From: an uncultured Prevotellaceae bacterium | Lineage (GTDB): Bacteria; Bacteroidota; Bacteroidia; Bacteroidales; Bacteroidaceae | Direction: 5' to 3' | Assembly: GCA_900316285.1 (NCBI GenBank) | Contig: ONCG01000005.1 | Span: forward strand, 1 to 64,000 | DNA: 64,000 nt | In this document: positions 25,431 through 35,119 of the stretch, in pieces | How positions within the stretch are numbered: position 1 is the stretch's first letter | How the letters are laid out: the number at the start of each line of letters is the position of its first letter | The notes under the pieces: model-generated | What the model saw: the letters and a program-made list of their open reading frames with translations, nothing else | What the model was told of the DNA's origin: nothing | The model's database searches: none | Position numbers and translations under genes: made by a program

Positions 25431-28400
25431 CTACTGTAGGAAGCTAGACGGCGTGGCACCATATTGGCGGGTGAAGCAACGGGTGAAATACTTCGGGTCG
25501 TTGAAACCTACGCTGAAGGCTATCTCGGCAATATTACGGTGGTCGCCACGCATCAGGATCTGCTTCGCAATGTCGAGGCGGTAGCTGCGAATGAACTGGC
25601 TCGTGCTCTGCCCGGTGTGCTCGTTCAGCTTCTTTGCCAACAGGCTACGGCTCATGCCAATCTGCCGGCAGAAGTCGGCGACGTCGAACTCGGAGTTCAT
25701 GTAGTTCTTCTCCATGATTTCCATCACACGCTCCATAAACGGACGCACATTCTTCTGCGCTTCTTCCACATCAGCCTCCACGCTCTTCTTCGAACTCTCC
25801 AAGTAGCGCTGCTGACCGTCGAGGATGGTCTGTATGCGCTGCTGCAACTCATAGGGGTCCTCGCTCTCGCGCAACACCTCCTCAATGGGTCGCATCAAGC
25901 GCTCGGCTTCTTGTTGTTTCGCCTGCTGCAGGCGCCGTAGGTGCATCCGCCGCAGGAAGTAGCTCAGCGAAAGCAGAGCCGCCGTGGCCAGGAGCAAGAG
26001 GAACCACCATGTCTTCCAGAAGTAAGGTGCCACATGGACGGCAATACTGATGTGCGGCACTTGCAACTGCTCGGCACCATCGCCGTCGGCAGTGGGCGGA
26101 GCGTCGTAGGCAGAGGCATAGCGCACCTCAAACACGTAGTCGCCGGGCGGCAGACTGGTGTATCGCACGCTGTGCTGGCCTGCCGGCAGGGGTGTCCACT
26201 CCTGCTCGAATCCTTTCATGCGATAGCTGTAGATGCCCTGCGTCTCATTGCCATAATGCAGGGCCGAGAACTCAATGTTAAATGACTTGTCGCTCTCTCG
26301 TAGCGTGATACGGCGCGCCAGCGCGATGTTTTGGCTGATGTAGGGCCCGCCAGCCTCAGCCATTTGGTTGTTCACGGTGAGCAGGGTGAAATGCAGACGT
26401 CCCTTGTAAGGCGGTGCCGTGTTGGCGTCGTAGAGTGCTGTCAGGCCTTTGTCGGAACCGAAGTAGAGCGAGCCGTCGTGGGCGCGCTGGGCCGAGTTCC
26501 AATAGAACTGCGACGACAGCAGACCGTCTTCCTCATGGTAATTGGTGAATACGGCGGTGCGGGGATTGAAGTGCGAAAGGCCATGCACAGTGGTTACCCA
26601 AAGCATGCCGTTCTGGCCTTCGGCAATGCCGCGCACGGCGTTGTTGCTCAGGCCGTCGCTCACGCGGTAGGCGGCGAAAGTCGACCGGCCTTTCTTCACG
26701 CCGGTACGCTTGTAGAGTCCATAGCCGTTGCTGCCCAGCCAAAGCGTACCGTCACTGGCCTGGCAGAAGCAGGTAATCTTATCAATGATTCGGCTGTCGG
26801 GGTGGTCCAGCAGGTATTTATAGTGCTCATAGCGGAACGGGCGGCGTGTCAGGTCGATGTCGACGGTTCCCTCCAGACAGCCCATCCAGAGGTGGCCGTC
26901 GGAAAGGACGATGCTACCAATGCACCCTCTGAAGTTGCGACAACCTGGGAACGGGTCGTACACCACTCCTTTTGCGAGGTCGTAACAGAAGATGCCGTCG
27001 TTGCTGCCAATCCAAATGGCTTGGTTAATGGAGTCGTACTGCAGTGCGCCGATGAAGTTCAGCAACGGCTGGTAGCTCGCGTCCACGGGCAGCGGGCGCA
27101 CAGTGGCTGCCGAACCGTCGAGCGGCAGCACGTTCAGACCCCCACCCCATGTGCCAATGTAGAGCTCTTGCGGACGCGCAACACCCGTCGCCGAGCCGCC
27201 CCGCTGTGCCGACATCGCTAATGCCGAAACACTATTATGCGTGAGGCCACTGTTCTGCGAGGTGTAGTGTGTGAACACATCGCTGCCGGGCCGCTTCCGG
27301 TTCAAGCCGCCTTCCACCGTTCCCACCCAGAGGGTGCCATCGTCTTGCGTGAGCATGATGTTCACCGCCCCTGCCGAGATGGCGGCGGTCTGCTGGCTGT
27401 CGGCGCCCTTTTGGCCTATATAGTGGCGCACGTTCAGCTGGCGTGCCACATATCGCACAATGCCACCACCCTCGGTGCCCACCCAGAGCTGACCGCAGAT
27501 GGTGCGCAGGCAGTTCACGAAGTTACTGCTGCCGGTGGCAGTCTTCTCAATGTCCAGATGTCGGATGGTCGGCTCTGTGCCACTCACCACGTCGATGCCT
27601 TGCAACGTTCCCACCATCAGCTGACCCTCGGCATCGGTGGTCAGTGCCGACACATAGTCGTGCGAGATGCCCGGCGTCGTTGCATGGCGATAGGCTGTCA
27701 CCTCGTTTCGGAATGGGTCGTAGACATACAATCCGTTGTTCGTCGCTATCCAGTATTGCTGCTGGTGGCGCGCCACATCGGTGATAAACGCCACGGGCAG
27801 GCCGTTCAGCTTCGGCGAGATGTTGCTCGCGCTGATTTTCCCATTGTCGACGGCGAGTTTTCGCAGCGAACCTCCAAAGGCTGCCCATGGTTTTCCATCG
27901 CCGTCGAGGTCGCCGATGAACACATCAGGTGTATTGCTATGCGTGGCGAAGCGGTAGAGCTGTTCCACATCGCCTCGCTCGTCGAACACAATACAGTAGA
28001 TGTTGTCCATCGTCACCACCCAAATTTTTCCCTTTTCATCGCAGCACACGTGCAGCGACCGCTCCTGCAGCACCTCCTGCACAGACACATCCTGTCGAGG
28101 TGTGGTGAGCGTGGCAGGCTTCAGCGTGTTCAAGTCGAGGACGGCCGTGAACTCGTCGAACGACACCCACAGCCGGTGGAACTTGTCCTCGCAGATGTTG
28201 CGGCACGAGTTGCTCGGCAGCTGCAGTCCCGGACTGCCTACGCCGAAATCCAATATCGAGAAGCCGTCGTAGCGCATCAGGCCGCCGCCATGTGTGGCTA
28301 TCCACACAAAGCCATCGGAGTCGGCAAAGATGTCGTCTACATAATTATTCGGCAACCCATGCTCCATGTTCAAGTACAACACGTTGAACCGCTCAGCACC

Positions 28401-28487
28401 TTGCTCTTGTGCTTGGAGGCCGAGTGACGTGAAAAGGAGCAGAAACCCCACCCACATGATTTTCATTCCTTTCTTCATATTGTTCAT
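25431..28487 (-). CDS. membrane-spanning AraC-type regulator with two-component propeller sensor but no kinase
   Basis: A 1018-residue protein. Signal segment 1-26; periplasmic propeller repeats from about 33 to 690 (LPNNYVDDIFADSDGFVWIATHGGG and later repeats with LWVG and LWLGS); a Y_Y_Y domain at about 745-820 (YSYRMKGFEQEWTPL); one membrane segment at about 843-865 (WWFLLLLATAALLSLSYF); a coiled region of about 55 residues; and a C-terminal AraC HTH pair (FDVADFCRQIGMSRSLLAKKL, IAEIAFSVGFNDPKYFTRCF). Hybrid two-component regulators of glycan loci have histidine kinase and receiver domains between membrane and HTH; both are absent, not frameshifted. It lies just upstream of the SusC gene and probably controls it. 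Confidence 0.85.
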   Translation of the reverse strand: MNNMKKGMKIMWVGFLLLFTSLGLQAQEQGAERFNVLYLNMEHGLPNNYVDDIFADSDGFVWIATHGGGLMRYDGFSILDFGVGSPGLQLPSNSCRNICEDKFHRLWVSFDEFTAVLDLNTLKPATLTTPRQDVSVQEVLQERSLHVCCDEKGKIWVVTMDNIYCIVFDERGDVEQLYRFATHSNTPDVFIGDLDGDGKPWAAFGGSLRKLAVDNGKISASNISPKLNGLPVAFITDVARHQQQYWIATNNGLYVYDPFRNEVTAYRHATTPGISHDYVSALTTDAEGQLMVGTLQGIDVVSGTEPTIRHLDIEKTATGSSNFVNCLRTICGQLWVGTEGGGIVRYVARQLNVRHYIGQKGADSQQTAAISAGAVNIMLTQDDGTLWVGTVEGGLNRKRPGSDVFTHYTSQNSGLTHNSVSALAMSAQRGGSATGVARPQELYIGTWGGGLNVLPLDGSAATVRPLPVDASYQPLLNFIGALQYDSINQAIWIGSNDGIFCYDLAKGVVYDPFPGCRNFRGCIGSIVLSDGHLWMGCLEGTVDIDLTRRPFRYEHYKYLLDHPDSRIIDKITCFCQASDGTLWLGSNGYGLYKRTGVKKGRSTFAAYRVSDGLSNNAVRGIAEGQNGMLWVTTVHGLSHFNPRTAVFTNYHEEDGLLSSQFYWNSAQRAHDGSLYFGSDKGLTALYDANTAPPYKGRLHFTLLTVNNQMAEAGGPYISQNIALARRITLRESDKSFNIEFSALHYGNETQGIYSYRMKGFEQEWTPLPAGQHSVRYTSLPPGDYVFEVRYASAYDAPPTADGDGAEQLQVPHISIAVHVAPYFWKTWWFLLLLATAALLSLSYFLRRMHLRRLQQAKQQEAERLMRPIEEVLRESEDPYELQQRIQTILDGQQRYLESSKKSVEADVEEAQKNVRPFMERVMEIMEKNYMNSEFDVADFCRQIGMSRSLLAKKLNEHTGQSTSQFIRSYRLDIAKQILMRGDHRNIAEIAFSVGFNDPKYFTRCFTRQYGATPSSFLQ

Positions 28488-28624
28488 CCGTGTCAGTTTT
28501 CAATTTTTTATCCGCTATGCAGGCGCGCCGCGTCCCTTCATTTCAGTGTCATCAGTAAAACATCCTATGTTTTTTCTGTTTTCCTTGTTTTCTACTGTTT
28601 TTTAAAGGACGCGGAGCGTATTCG

Positions 28625-29812
28625 TCAGTCCGTGTCATCCGTAGTGACAAACTTCATCGGCAGATGCGAGAGCGTCACTTCTTCCTGACGGCCTCCCTCC
28701 GTGGCATATCGCACATACCACGGCCGCGGCAGCACGTACATCGGTGGTGCATCGAGTCCATGTGGCACGTCTTTGGTTGCCTCGCCCACCTCCAGCGTGG
28801 CCTCCATGTTCGGGAAACCACCTCCCGTCTGCTGTGTATAGTCCTGCTGCTCCGGGTCTTCGTCGTGGTCGTTGGTCTCCATATACATCTTATATTCCAC
28901 CGCGCGCGCATAGAGCGTGCCGTCGCTGCGCTCGCCATACTTCACACGATAGTGGCGCGACCACTTCTCAATCTTATAGCCGGTGAGCATCTGCGCCATT
29001 GCATACAACACCTTGGGCACACGCTCATGACGATTCGTCTCCGTGCCCGTGAACCGATAGGCCTGCAGAATCACACAGCGCGCGGTGTCGAGCACCAGCC
29101 GTCCACGGTCGTCGGTGCGGTGCTTCGAGCGGAACACCAGCTCCACCTCCCCACGGCTGCGACCCTCATAGTCCGGGTCCTCGGCCCAACGATGCCCACT
29201 GATGAAGCCACGGTCCAGCTCTGCCACGAAGTCCTCGTAGAGCATGCGCCGCAAGTTCGCCACATCGGTAAGCGTAGTGCTATCGCTGGCGCTGACGATA
29301 CTACTATCCACAGCCATCGCATACAGTTTGTCGTCGCGGCCAAGCGTGCGTAGCCATCCCGTCAGGTCGTAGCGGTACATGCTGCGCAGGTCAAGGCTCG
29401 TCGTACGATAGCGCATCGGCAGTGTGTCGCGCCGCGAAAAGTATCGCTGTTGCTTCGTCTTCACCACCTCCCGCAGCTTCTCGCCAATCCATGCCGGCTC
29501 CTTGTTTGTCACCACCACCTCTGCCGTCACGCGGTAGCGCGGCTTCAGCCAAATGGTATCGGGCAGCGACCGCAGCTGCTGCGACTCGTAGTTCAGGTGC
29601 GACACCGTGAGCCTTCGGAACGCGAACGACACCTGTGCCACACCCTGCTCGTCGCTGATGGCGGCACGAAACCGGCCACCCTCCTTCGCATACAGCGATG
29701 CTCGCTCCACGGGCTCGCGTGTGACGGCGTCTGCCACCACCACCCGTTGCTGTGCCTGCGCCGTGCAGGCCACTGCCGCCCATGCCACGATCAGCACCGC
29801 TCGCTTCATCAT
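28625..29812 (-). CDS. secreted carboxypeptidase-regulatory-like domain protein
   Basis: A 395-residue exported protein (signal peptide 1-20, ending CTAQAQ). Residues 22-95 have the layout of a carboxypeptidase-D regulatory-like domain (VVVADAVTREPVERASLYAKEGG, then SHLNYESQQL), widely used in Bacteroidota envelope proteins. The rest (about 100-395) is not assigned; it is rich in Arg and charged residues and ends in DDTD. It is a single gene with its own promoter (TATATTTG at 29843-29850). Function unknown. Confidence 0.65.
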   Translation of the reverse strand: MMKRAVLIVAWAAVACTAQAQQRVVVADAVTREPVERASLYAKEGGRFRAAISDEQGVAQVSFAFRRLTVSHLNYESQQLRSLPDTIWLKPRYRVTAEVVVTNKEPAWIGEKLREVVKTKQQRYFSRRDTLPMRYRTTSLDLRSMYRYDLTGWLRTLGRDDKLYAMAVDSSIVSASDSTTLTDVANLRRMLYEDFVAELDRGFISGHRWAEDPDYEGRSRGEVELVFRSKHRTDDRGRLVLDTARCVILQAYRFTGTETNRHERVPKVLYAMAQMLTGYKIEKWSRHYRVKYGERSDGTLYARAVEYKMYMETNDHDEDPEQQDYTQQTGGGFPNMEATLEVGEATKDVPHGLDAPPMYVLPRPWYVRYATEGGRQEEVTLSHLPMKFVTTDDTD

Positions 29813-29842
29813 GTTCTTCCTCAGTTAAGCTTTTTTCCTTTG

Positions 29843-29850
29843 CAAATATA
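29843..29850 (-). promoter_or_regulatory. -7 promoter element of the 28.6-29.8 kb gene
   Basis: Minus-strand TATATTTGC, 31 nt upstream of ATG 29812. Confidence 0.55.
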
Positions 29851-30011
29851 ATCATTATCCTGCAAATAATTGGTGTTTTGCTTAAAAAACTAATCATTTT
29901 TGATAATTCCGCCGCATTTACCTCCCATTATTTTATAAACTTTGGGAATAATATAGCAGATGGCACAAAACGGCCTGATGAAAGACCCCAAAGGGGTCTC
30001 ATGTGCATAGT

Positions 30012-30198
30012 GGGTGTGTCAAAATGAAATAATGGATGAAAAGACGCTGCCAGTAGTCCCCTCCTCCTGGGAGGAGGGGTTAGGGGTGGTAGAGAAGAAT
30101 AATGATATTCGCTCCCTCCTCGCGCTTCGCCACCCCTGACCCCTCCTTCCAGAAGGAGGGGACTACAAATTGACTCCTTGCTCTATTTTGACACACCC
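30012..30198. mobile_element. MITE-like element, copy 2
   Basis: Perfect 14-bp terminal inverted repeats GGGTGTGTCAAAAT (30012-30025) and ATTTTGACACACCC (30185-30198). The left end continues GAAATAATGGATGAA as in copy 1; the right inner end is eroded. The centre holds the GC-rich hairpins with CCCCTCCTCCTGGGAGGAGGGG. No coding capacity, so mobility would need a transposase elsewhere. Confidence 0.7.
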
Positions 30199-30440
30199 TC
30201 GGATGACATCTCCCCAGACATCCGACCCCAAAGGGGTCGCACATCATCAAGCAGACGAATTGGGATACTGGTTGCTGTGCGTCCCCCTTGGGGACGAGGG
30301 CATATATCAGAGTTTTTATTCCGCAGGTCAAGACCTGGGCTCTTTCTCCGCTTCAGCTACGAAAGCGTCTCCTACGTCGCCGAGCGATGCACATGTGACC
30401 TCTTCGAGGTCATTGTTCCATCTGCTATATAATTCCCAAT
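30199..30440. repeat. mosaic of short palindromes upstream of the GH3 gene
   Basis: Contains GACCCCAAAGGGGTC, GTCCCCCTTGGGGAC, GGTCAAGACC and GACCTCTTCGAGGTC as separate hairpins, and an inverted relative of the 15746-15790 block. The GACCCCAAAGGGGTC unit also occurs at 29985-29999. No gene seen. Confidence 0.65.
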
Positions 30441-30549
30441 TGTTTTTTTATGTCCGTCTTGGTTTTTTATGTTTTCCAAAGCCCGCATCGCGGACAATCT
30501 TACTTGACCTCAATTTCTACGTCCTCGAATATTTTTTTACAACCATCTG

Positions 30550-30579
30550 TTGCATTGTCAAAAAAAAGATGTACTTTTG
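30550..30579 (+). promoter_or_regulatory. promoter of the GH3 gene
   Basis: TTG at 30550-30552, 19-nt spacer, TACTTTTG at 30572-30579. The transcript begins near 30586, just before ATG 30596, so the short or absent leader fixes the start codon. Confidence 0.75.
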
Positions 30580-30595
30580 CAAAAAACATATCGAC

Positions 30596-33028
30596 ATGGA
30601 GCAATACTTTCACAAAATGACGACTTGTCTCGGCCTGGTGGCAATGGCTTGCCTCGCTGCCCTGCTGACAGGTTGCAACAACACAACAGACATGGAACAG
30701 CAAGTGGATGAACTTTACAGCAGGATGTCGCAACAAGAGCGCATCGCACAGCTGAAAAGCATGTATATGGACGACCTCTTCGGCGAGGACGGACGGTTGG
30801 ACACCGCGAAGTGTCGCAAGCTCATTCCCAATGGCATCGGCCACTTCTCGCAGTTCTGCATGCAGCAGCCACGCGACCCTAACGACCTGCGCGACCGGGT
30901 GGCAGCTGTGCAGCAGTGGCTCATGGACCACACACCCAACGGCATACCGGCACTCATGCACGAGGAGGTGCTCTCGGGCATCAACACCGTCGGCGCCACC
31001 ATCTATCCGCAGCAGATCGGACAGGCCTGCTCGTTCAATCCTGAGCTGGCTGAGCTGAAGACACGCCAGACGAGCACCGCCCTGCGCCGCATGGGTGGTG
31101 TGCTGGCACTGTCGCCGATGGTCGACGTGTGTCGCAATCCTTCGTTCAACCGACTGGAGGAGTCGTATGGCGAAGACGGCTATCTGTCGGCCGTCATGGG
31201 CACGGCGTTTGTGCGAGGTCTGCAGCAGGGCGATCTGAAGAAGGGTGTGTCGGCGTGCTCGAAGCACTACCTGGGCTACGGCGGTGGTGGCGATGCCGAC
31301 GAAAAGGAGCTCATGGAGGAAATCCTCATGCCCCACGAGGCAATGATCCGCCTGGCGGGTAGCAAGGTGGTGATGCCGGGCTATCATGCCGTACATGGCA
31401 CGAAGTGTGTCGCCAACAGCGAGATCCTGCAGGACATCCTGCGCGACTACGTTGGCTTCGATGGCATGGTGGTGAGCGACTACACCGCCATCGACCAGCT
31501 CCCCGACCTCGAGAGTCCCGTTGAGAAGGCTGCCGCAGCCATCAACGGCGGCAACGATGTCGACTTCCCCTTCGGTGCTAACTATCAGCATTTGCAGGAG
31601 GCCATCGACCAAGGGCTGGTGTCGCCCGACGTGCTGGAGCGTGCCGTGAAGAACGTGTTGCGGCAGAAGTGCCGCGCCGGACTCCTCGACAAGAATCCCT
31701 ACCTCTATGATAAAAAGCCCATCCAGCTCGACACACCCGAGGAGCGGCAGACGGCTTACGACATCGCCACGCAGTCGGTGGTGCTGCTCGAGAACAATGG
31801 CATCCTGCCTTTGAGCAACGGCTTCGCCGTCAACGCGGCCTTAGGGAAGCACTCGTCGGTGCTTGTGACGGGACCGAACGCCAACTCCATCTGGGCGATG
31901 TGCGGCGACTATAGCTACCCCGCCATGTCCTATTTCTGGAAAAAGCTTGACTACACCTCCGAACAGCCGCACATCGTGAAGCTCCTCGAGGGAATGACCG
32001 AGCGCAAGCCCGCCGACGTGGACATCGTCTATAGCCGCGGCTGCGACTGGACGGAAGAGATTGAAACCAAGTATGGTGAGCTGGGCGACGAGCGCGCATG
32101 GGAATACGAGCTCCTGCATCGCAAGGTCGACGCCGGTGAGAAGGCCGACTGGCAGGATGCACTCGCCAAGGCCCGCGAGTGCGATGTCATCGTCGCTGCC
32201 GTGGGCGAGAACGTCATGCTCTGCGGTGAGAACCGCGACCGCACATCGCTGCGCCTGCCGGGCCGCCAGGAGCAGTTCGTCAAGGAACTCATCAGCACCG
32301 GCAAGCCCGTGGTGATGGTCATCTTCGGCGGACGTGCACAGGTGGTGTCTGGTCTTGCTGAGCGCTGTGCCGCCGTCATCCAAGCATGGTATCCGGGCGA
32401 GGAAGGCGGCAATGCCGTTGCCGACATCCTCTATGGAAAGGTGTCGCCGTCGGGAAAGCTCTCCGTGAGCTATCCCAGCAAGGAGGTCTATGAGCCCATG
32501 TGCTACAACAACCCCTCGCCGCTGCCCGTCCATCCCTCGCTAAAGGCCGCCGGCCCCCAGCTCGTCACGCCGAACGTGCAGTGGCCCTTCGGCTATGGTC
32601 TGAGCTACACCACGTTCGAATACAACAACCTGCAGCTCGCAAGCGAAGTTCCCACATCGGCAGAGGCCGTCGACATCACGTTCGAGGTGAAGAACACCGG
32701 CAAGATGGCTGCCGACGAGATTGCACAGATCTACCTCTCGCCCACCGATGCCCAGCAGCCCATCCGTCCACTGCAGCTGCAGGGCTTCACCCGCATCACG
32801 CTGGCTCCCGGCGAGAGCAAGACCGTCCACGCGAAGCTCTTCACCGAGCAGTTTGGCTACTACAGCCACCAAGGCCAGCGCCAGTGGAACGTCGCACCGG
32901 GCAAGTATGTGGTGAAGGTTGCCAGCTCGTCGACCGACATCAAGTTGCAAGAGACCGTCACCCTCACCGGTGAACCCGTCAGCAAACCCATCAGAGACCA
33001 TTACTTCTCCCTCTGTACCGTGAAATAA
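30596..33028 (+). CDS. family 3 glycoside hydrolase lipoprotein
   Basis: An 810-residue lipoprotein (lipobox LLTGC, Cys27). The GH3 TIM-barrel covers about residues 35-350, with RNPSFNRLEESYGEDGYL and the nucleophile Asp in GFDGMVVSDYTAI. The alpha/beta sandwich domain follows (about 390-640) and a Fn3-like C-terminal domain from about 700 (FEVKNTGKMAADEIAQIYL). GH3 enzymes remove terminal beta-glucose or beta-xylose/arabinose residues; the specificity is not clear. The open frame extends upstream to 30170, but this runs through repeats and the promoter, so ATG 30596 is chosen. Confidence 0.9.
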   Translation: MEQYFHKMTTCLGLVAMACLAALLTGCNNTTDMEQQVDELYSRMSQQERIAQLKSMYMDDLFGEDGRLDTAKCRKLIPNGIGHFSQFCMQQPRDPNDLRDRVAAVQQWLMDHTPNGIPALMHEEVLSGINTVGATIYPQQIGQACSFNPELAELKTRQTSTALRRMGGVLALSPMVDVCRNPSFNRLEESYGEDGYLSAVMGTAFVRGLQQGDLKKGVSACSKHYLGYGGGGDADEKELMEEILMPHEAMIRLAGSKVVMPGYHAVHGTKCVANSEILQDILRDYVGFDGMVVSDYTAIDQLPDLESPVEKAAAAINGGNDVDFPFGANYQHLQEAIDQGLVSPDVLERAVKNVLRQKCRAGLLDKNPYLYDKKPIQLDTPEERQTAYDIATQSVVLLENNGILPLSNGFAVNAALGKHSSVLVTGPNANSIWAMCGDYSYPAMSYFWKKLDYTSEQPHIVKLLEGMTERKPADVDIVYSRGCDWTEEIETKYGELGDERAWEYELLHRKVDAGEKADWQDALAKARECDVIVAAVGENVMLCGENRDRTSLRLPGRQEQFVKELISTGKPVVMVIFGGRAQVVSGLAERCAAVIQAWYPGEEGGNAVADILYGKVSPSGKLSVSYPSKEVYEPMCYNNPSPLPVHPSLKAAGPQLVTPNVQWPFGYGLSYTTFEYNNLQLASEVPTSAEAVDITFEVKNTGKMAADEIAQIYLSPTDAQQPIRPLQLQGFTRITLAPGESKTVHAKLFTEQFGYYSHQGQRQWNVAPGKYVVKVASSSTDIKLQETVTLTGEPVSKPIRDHYFSLCTVK

Positions 33029-33109
33029 ACCGCGAAGAGATGTTTTGCGTAATCAGCAAGGTTACTGCCGACTTTGCTGAAAAAGTATGGCCAGAATCCA
33101 TTAAACAGT

Positions 33110-33295
33110 GGGTAGCGATGCAAAAGCATTGCTCTTAGAACGCTAGAGCATTGCTTTTGCATCGCTATCTCATTGAGTTTAGACGCCAGGAGCAATGCTT
33201 TGGGCATGTAAAAGCATTGCTCTGAGCGTGCAAAAGCAATGCTTCTGCAAGCTGGAATAATTGCTTTGGCGTTGTTAGGTCAATGCTATTACAAA
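33110..33295. repeat. AGCAATGCT repeat cluster 1
   Basis: At least eight copies of AGCATTGCT / AGCAATGCT in both directions, often as AAAAGCATTGCTCT, spaced about 20-30 nt. No gene seen. Related to cluster 59030-59225. Confidence 0.7.
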
Positions 33296-33339
33296 GGAAT
33301 ATCATAACAAGTATCTAATCCTTGAAGAAAGATACTGAT

Positions 33340-33372
33340 AAATAGCGTGAGCCCGTCGAGCTCACGCTATTT
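33340..33372. terminator. terminator-like hairpin between GH3 and comM
   Basis: A 13-bp perfect stem AAATAGCGTGAGC / GCTCACGCTATTT with a 7-nt loop between convergent genes; A- and T-rich bases at the base of the stem serve both strands, but T-runs are short. Confidence 0.65.
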
Positions 33373-33422
33373 ACGTTTGCATATTGAACTATATGAATTC
33401 AATCAAAAACAACAAACCATTT

Positions 33423-34994
33423 TCATATCCCCCTCTCTGCCCAATCGCCTCTGTCGAGGCTTCGATAGCCGATGGCCTCGGCGATGTGGTGGGACTGGAC
33501 GTTCGGGGAGTTGTCGAGGTCGGCGATGGTGCGGGCGACTTTCAGGATGCGGCTATAGGCGCGGGCGGAGAGCTTCAGGCGATCCATCGCCATGCGGAGC
33601 AGGTCGACGGAGGCGGCGTCGGGTTCGGCAAACTGGTGGAGCTGGCGCTCGTTCATCTGGGCGTTGCAGTGGGGTCGGCCCATCACCCCACCCTGTCCCA
33701 AGGGAAGGGAGCTGAAGCGCTCGGTCTGAATCTGGCGGGCACGGATGACGCGCTCACGGATTTTCGCACTGGGCTCTCCCGGCTCCAGCTTGCTCAGGTC
33801 GCCAATGGGGACGTTGGAAATCTCTATCTGTATGTCTATGCGGTCGAGAAGAGGGCCTGAAATCTTCGACATGTAACGGGCTCGCTGACCGGGCGTGCAC
33901 ACACATAGATGGGTGGGGTCGCCATAATAGCCGCAGGGGCAGGGATTGCACGAGGCCACGAACATGAACGAGCAGGGCAGGTCAAGCGTGTACTTGGCAC
34001 GGCTGATGGTGATGTGTCGGTCTTCCAATGGCTGGCGCAGCACCTCGAGCGTCTGCTTATTAAACTCTGTTAGCTCGTCGAGGAAAAGCACGCCGTTATG
34101 GGCGAGGCTGATTTCACCGGGCTGGGGGTTGTTGCCACCACCTACGAGGGCAACCTCGGAAATGGTGTGATGAGGAGCCCGGAACGGACGCTGCGCGATG
34201 AGCGTAGCATTACGGCTGAGCTTACCGGCGATGCTGTGTATCTGTGTGGTCTCGAGGCTCTCGGCGAGCGACAGCGGCGGGAGGATGCTCGGCAGGCGCT
34301 TTGCCATCATCGACTTTCCCGACCCAGGCGAACCGATCATGATGAGGTTATGCCCGCCAGCCGCGGCGACTTCGAGGGCGCGCTTGGCTGCCTCCTGTCC
34401 TCGCACATCGGCGAAGTCAAGGTCGCTGTGTGCCTGCTGTTCATAGAACTCGCGACGGGTGTCGATGCGTGTGGGCTCGAACTGCCGACGACCCGAGAGG
34501 AAGTCGATGACATCGGTCAGCGACTCGAGGCCATAGACATCGAGGTTGTTCACTACCGCCGCTTCGCGAACGTTCTGTGCTGGCACGATGAGTCCTTTGA
34601 ACTGCTCCTTCCGTGCACGGATGGCAATGGGCAGTGCACCGCGAATGGGTTGCAGTGTGCCATCGAGCGAGAGCTCGCCGACAAGCATGTAGCGCTCGAG
34701 CTCGTTACAGACGATGCTGCCATCGGCAGCGAGCAAGGCAATGGCAAGGGGGAGGTCGAAGGAGGAGCCTTCCTTTCGGAGATCGGCAGGTGCCATGTTC
34801 ACCGTGATATCGCCATGCGGGAACCGGTAGCCGAGATGCTGAAAGGCGGCATTGATGCGGTCGCGGCCTTCACGGACGGCAGTGTCGCCGAGTCCGGTGA
34901 AATGATAGAGTATGCCGGGTGTGAGGCTTACTTCGATGGTGACGGGGGTTACTTCGAGTCCGTTGACGGCAGCACAAAAGGTTTTTACTAGCAC
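33423..34994 (-). CDS. comM: YifB/ComM-family Mg-chelatase-like AAA+ ATPase
   Basis: A 523-residue cytoplasmic protein. N-terminal Lon-protease-like fold 1-170 (LVKTFCAAVNGLEVTPVTIE), AAA+ core with Walker A MIGSPGSGKSMMAKRLP at about 215, Walker B GVLFLDELTEF at about 295, and a C-terminal Mg-chelatase domain (SARAYSRILKVARTIADLD). In Vibrio and Haemophilus ComM helps branch migration in natural transformation. The start is a GTG at 34994, fitting the family N-terminus MLVKT. Residues about 428-443 (SSLPLGQGGVMGRPHC) look like an in-frame GC-palindrome insertion between the AAA core and the C-terminal domain, and the protein is slightly longer than usual. Confidence 0.9.
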   Translation of the reverse strand: MLVKTFCAAVNGLEVTPVTIEVSLTPGILYHFTGLGDTAVREGRDRINAAFQHLGYRFPHGDITVNMAPADLRKEGSSFDLPLAIALLAADGSIVCNELERYMLVGELSLDGTLQPIRGALPIAIRARKEQFKGLIVPAQNVREAAVVNNLDVYGLESLTDVIDFLSGRRQFEPTRIDTRREFYEQQAHSDLDFADVRGQEAAKRALEVAAAGGHNLIMIGSPGSGKSMMAKRLPSILPPLSLAESLETTQIHSIAGKLSRNATLIAQRPFRAPHHTISEVALVGGGNNPQPGEISLAHNGVLFLDELTEFNKQTLEVLRQPLEDRHITISRAKYTLDLPCSFMFVASCNPCPCGYYGDPTHLCVCTPGQRARYMSKISGPLLDRIDIQIEISNVPIGDLSKLEPGEPSAKIRERVIRARQIQTERFSSLPLGQGGVMGRPHCNAQMNERQLHQFAEPDAASVDLLRMAMDRLKLSARAYSRILKVARTIADLDNSPNVQSHHIAEAIGYRSLDRGDWAERGI

Positions 34995-35009
34995 GATGGT
35001 ATTAAAGGG

Positions 35010-35119
35010 GGTTAGGTTAGAGGGGAGGGATGGGAATTAATGGGAACTGATGGGAATGGATGGGAGGAGATGAGAGGAAATGGGACTCTCCCCCTTCAAG
35101 GAGGGGTGTGGGGGTGTTA
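35010..35119. repeat. ATGGGAATGGATGGGA minisatellite and CCTTCAAGGAGGGG hairpin
   Basis: Imperfect tandem units of about 10-12 nt around ATGGGAA run from 35020 to 35085, then a GC-rich hairpin. A short relative of the minisatellite is at 38392-38425. Confidence 0.6.

Noticed and set aside
30170-30595. N-terminal extension of the GH3 protein
   Set aside because: It would translate the end of a MITE-like element, a palindrome mosaic and the promoter; the lipoprotein signal begins at 30596.
33110-33295. Possible CRISPR array
   Set aside because: The repeated word is only 9-14 nt, occurs in both directions and the distances vary; there is no constant repeat-spacer pattern and no cas gene.
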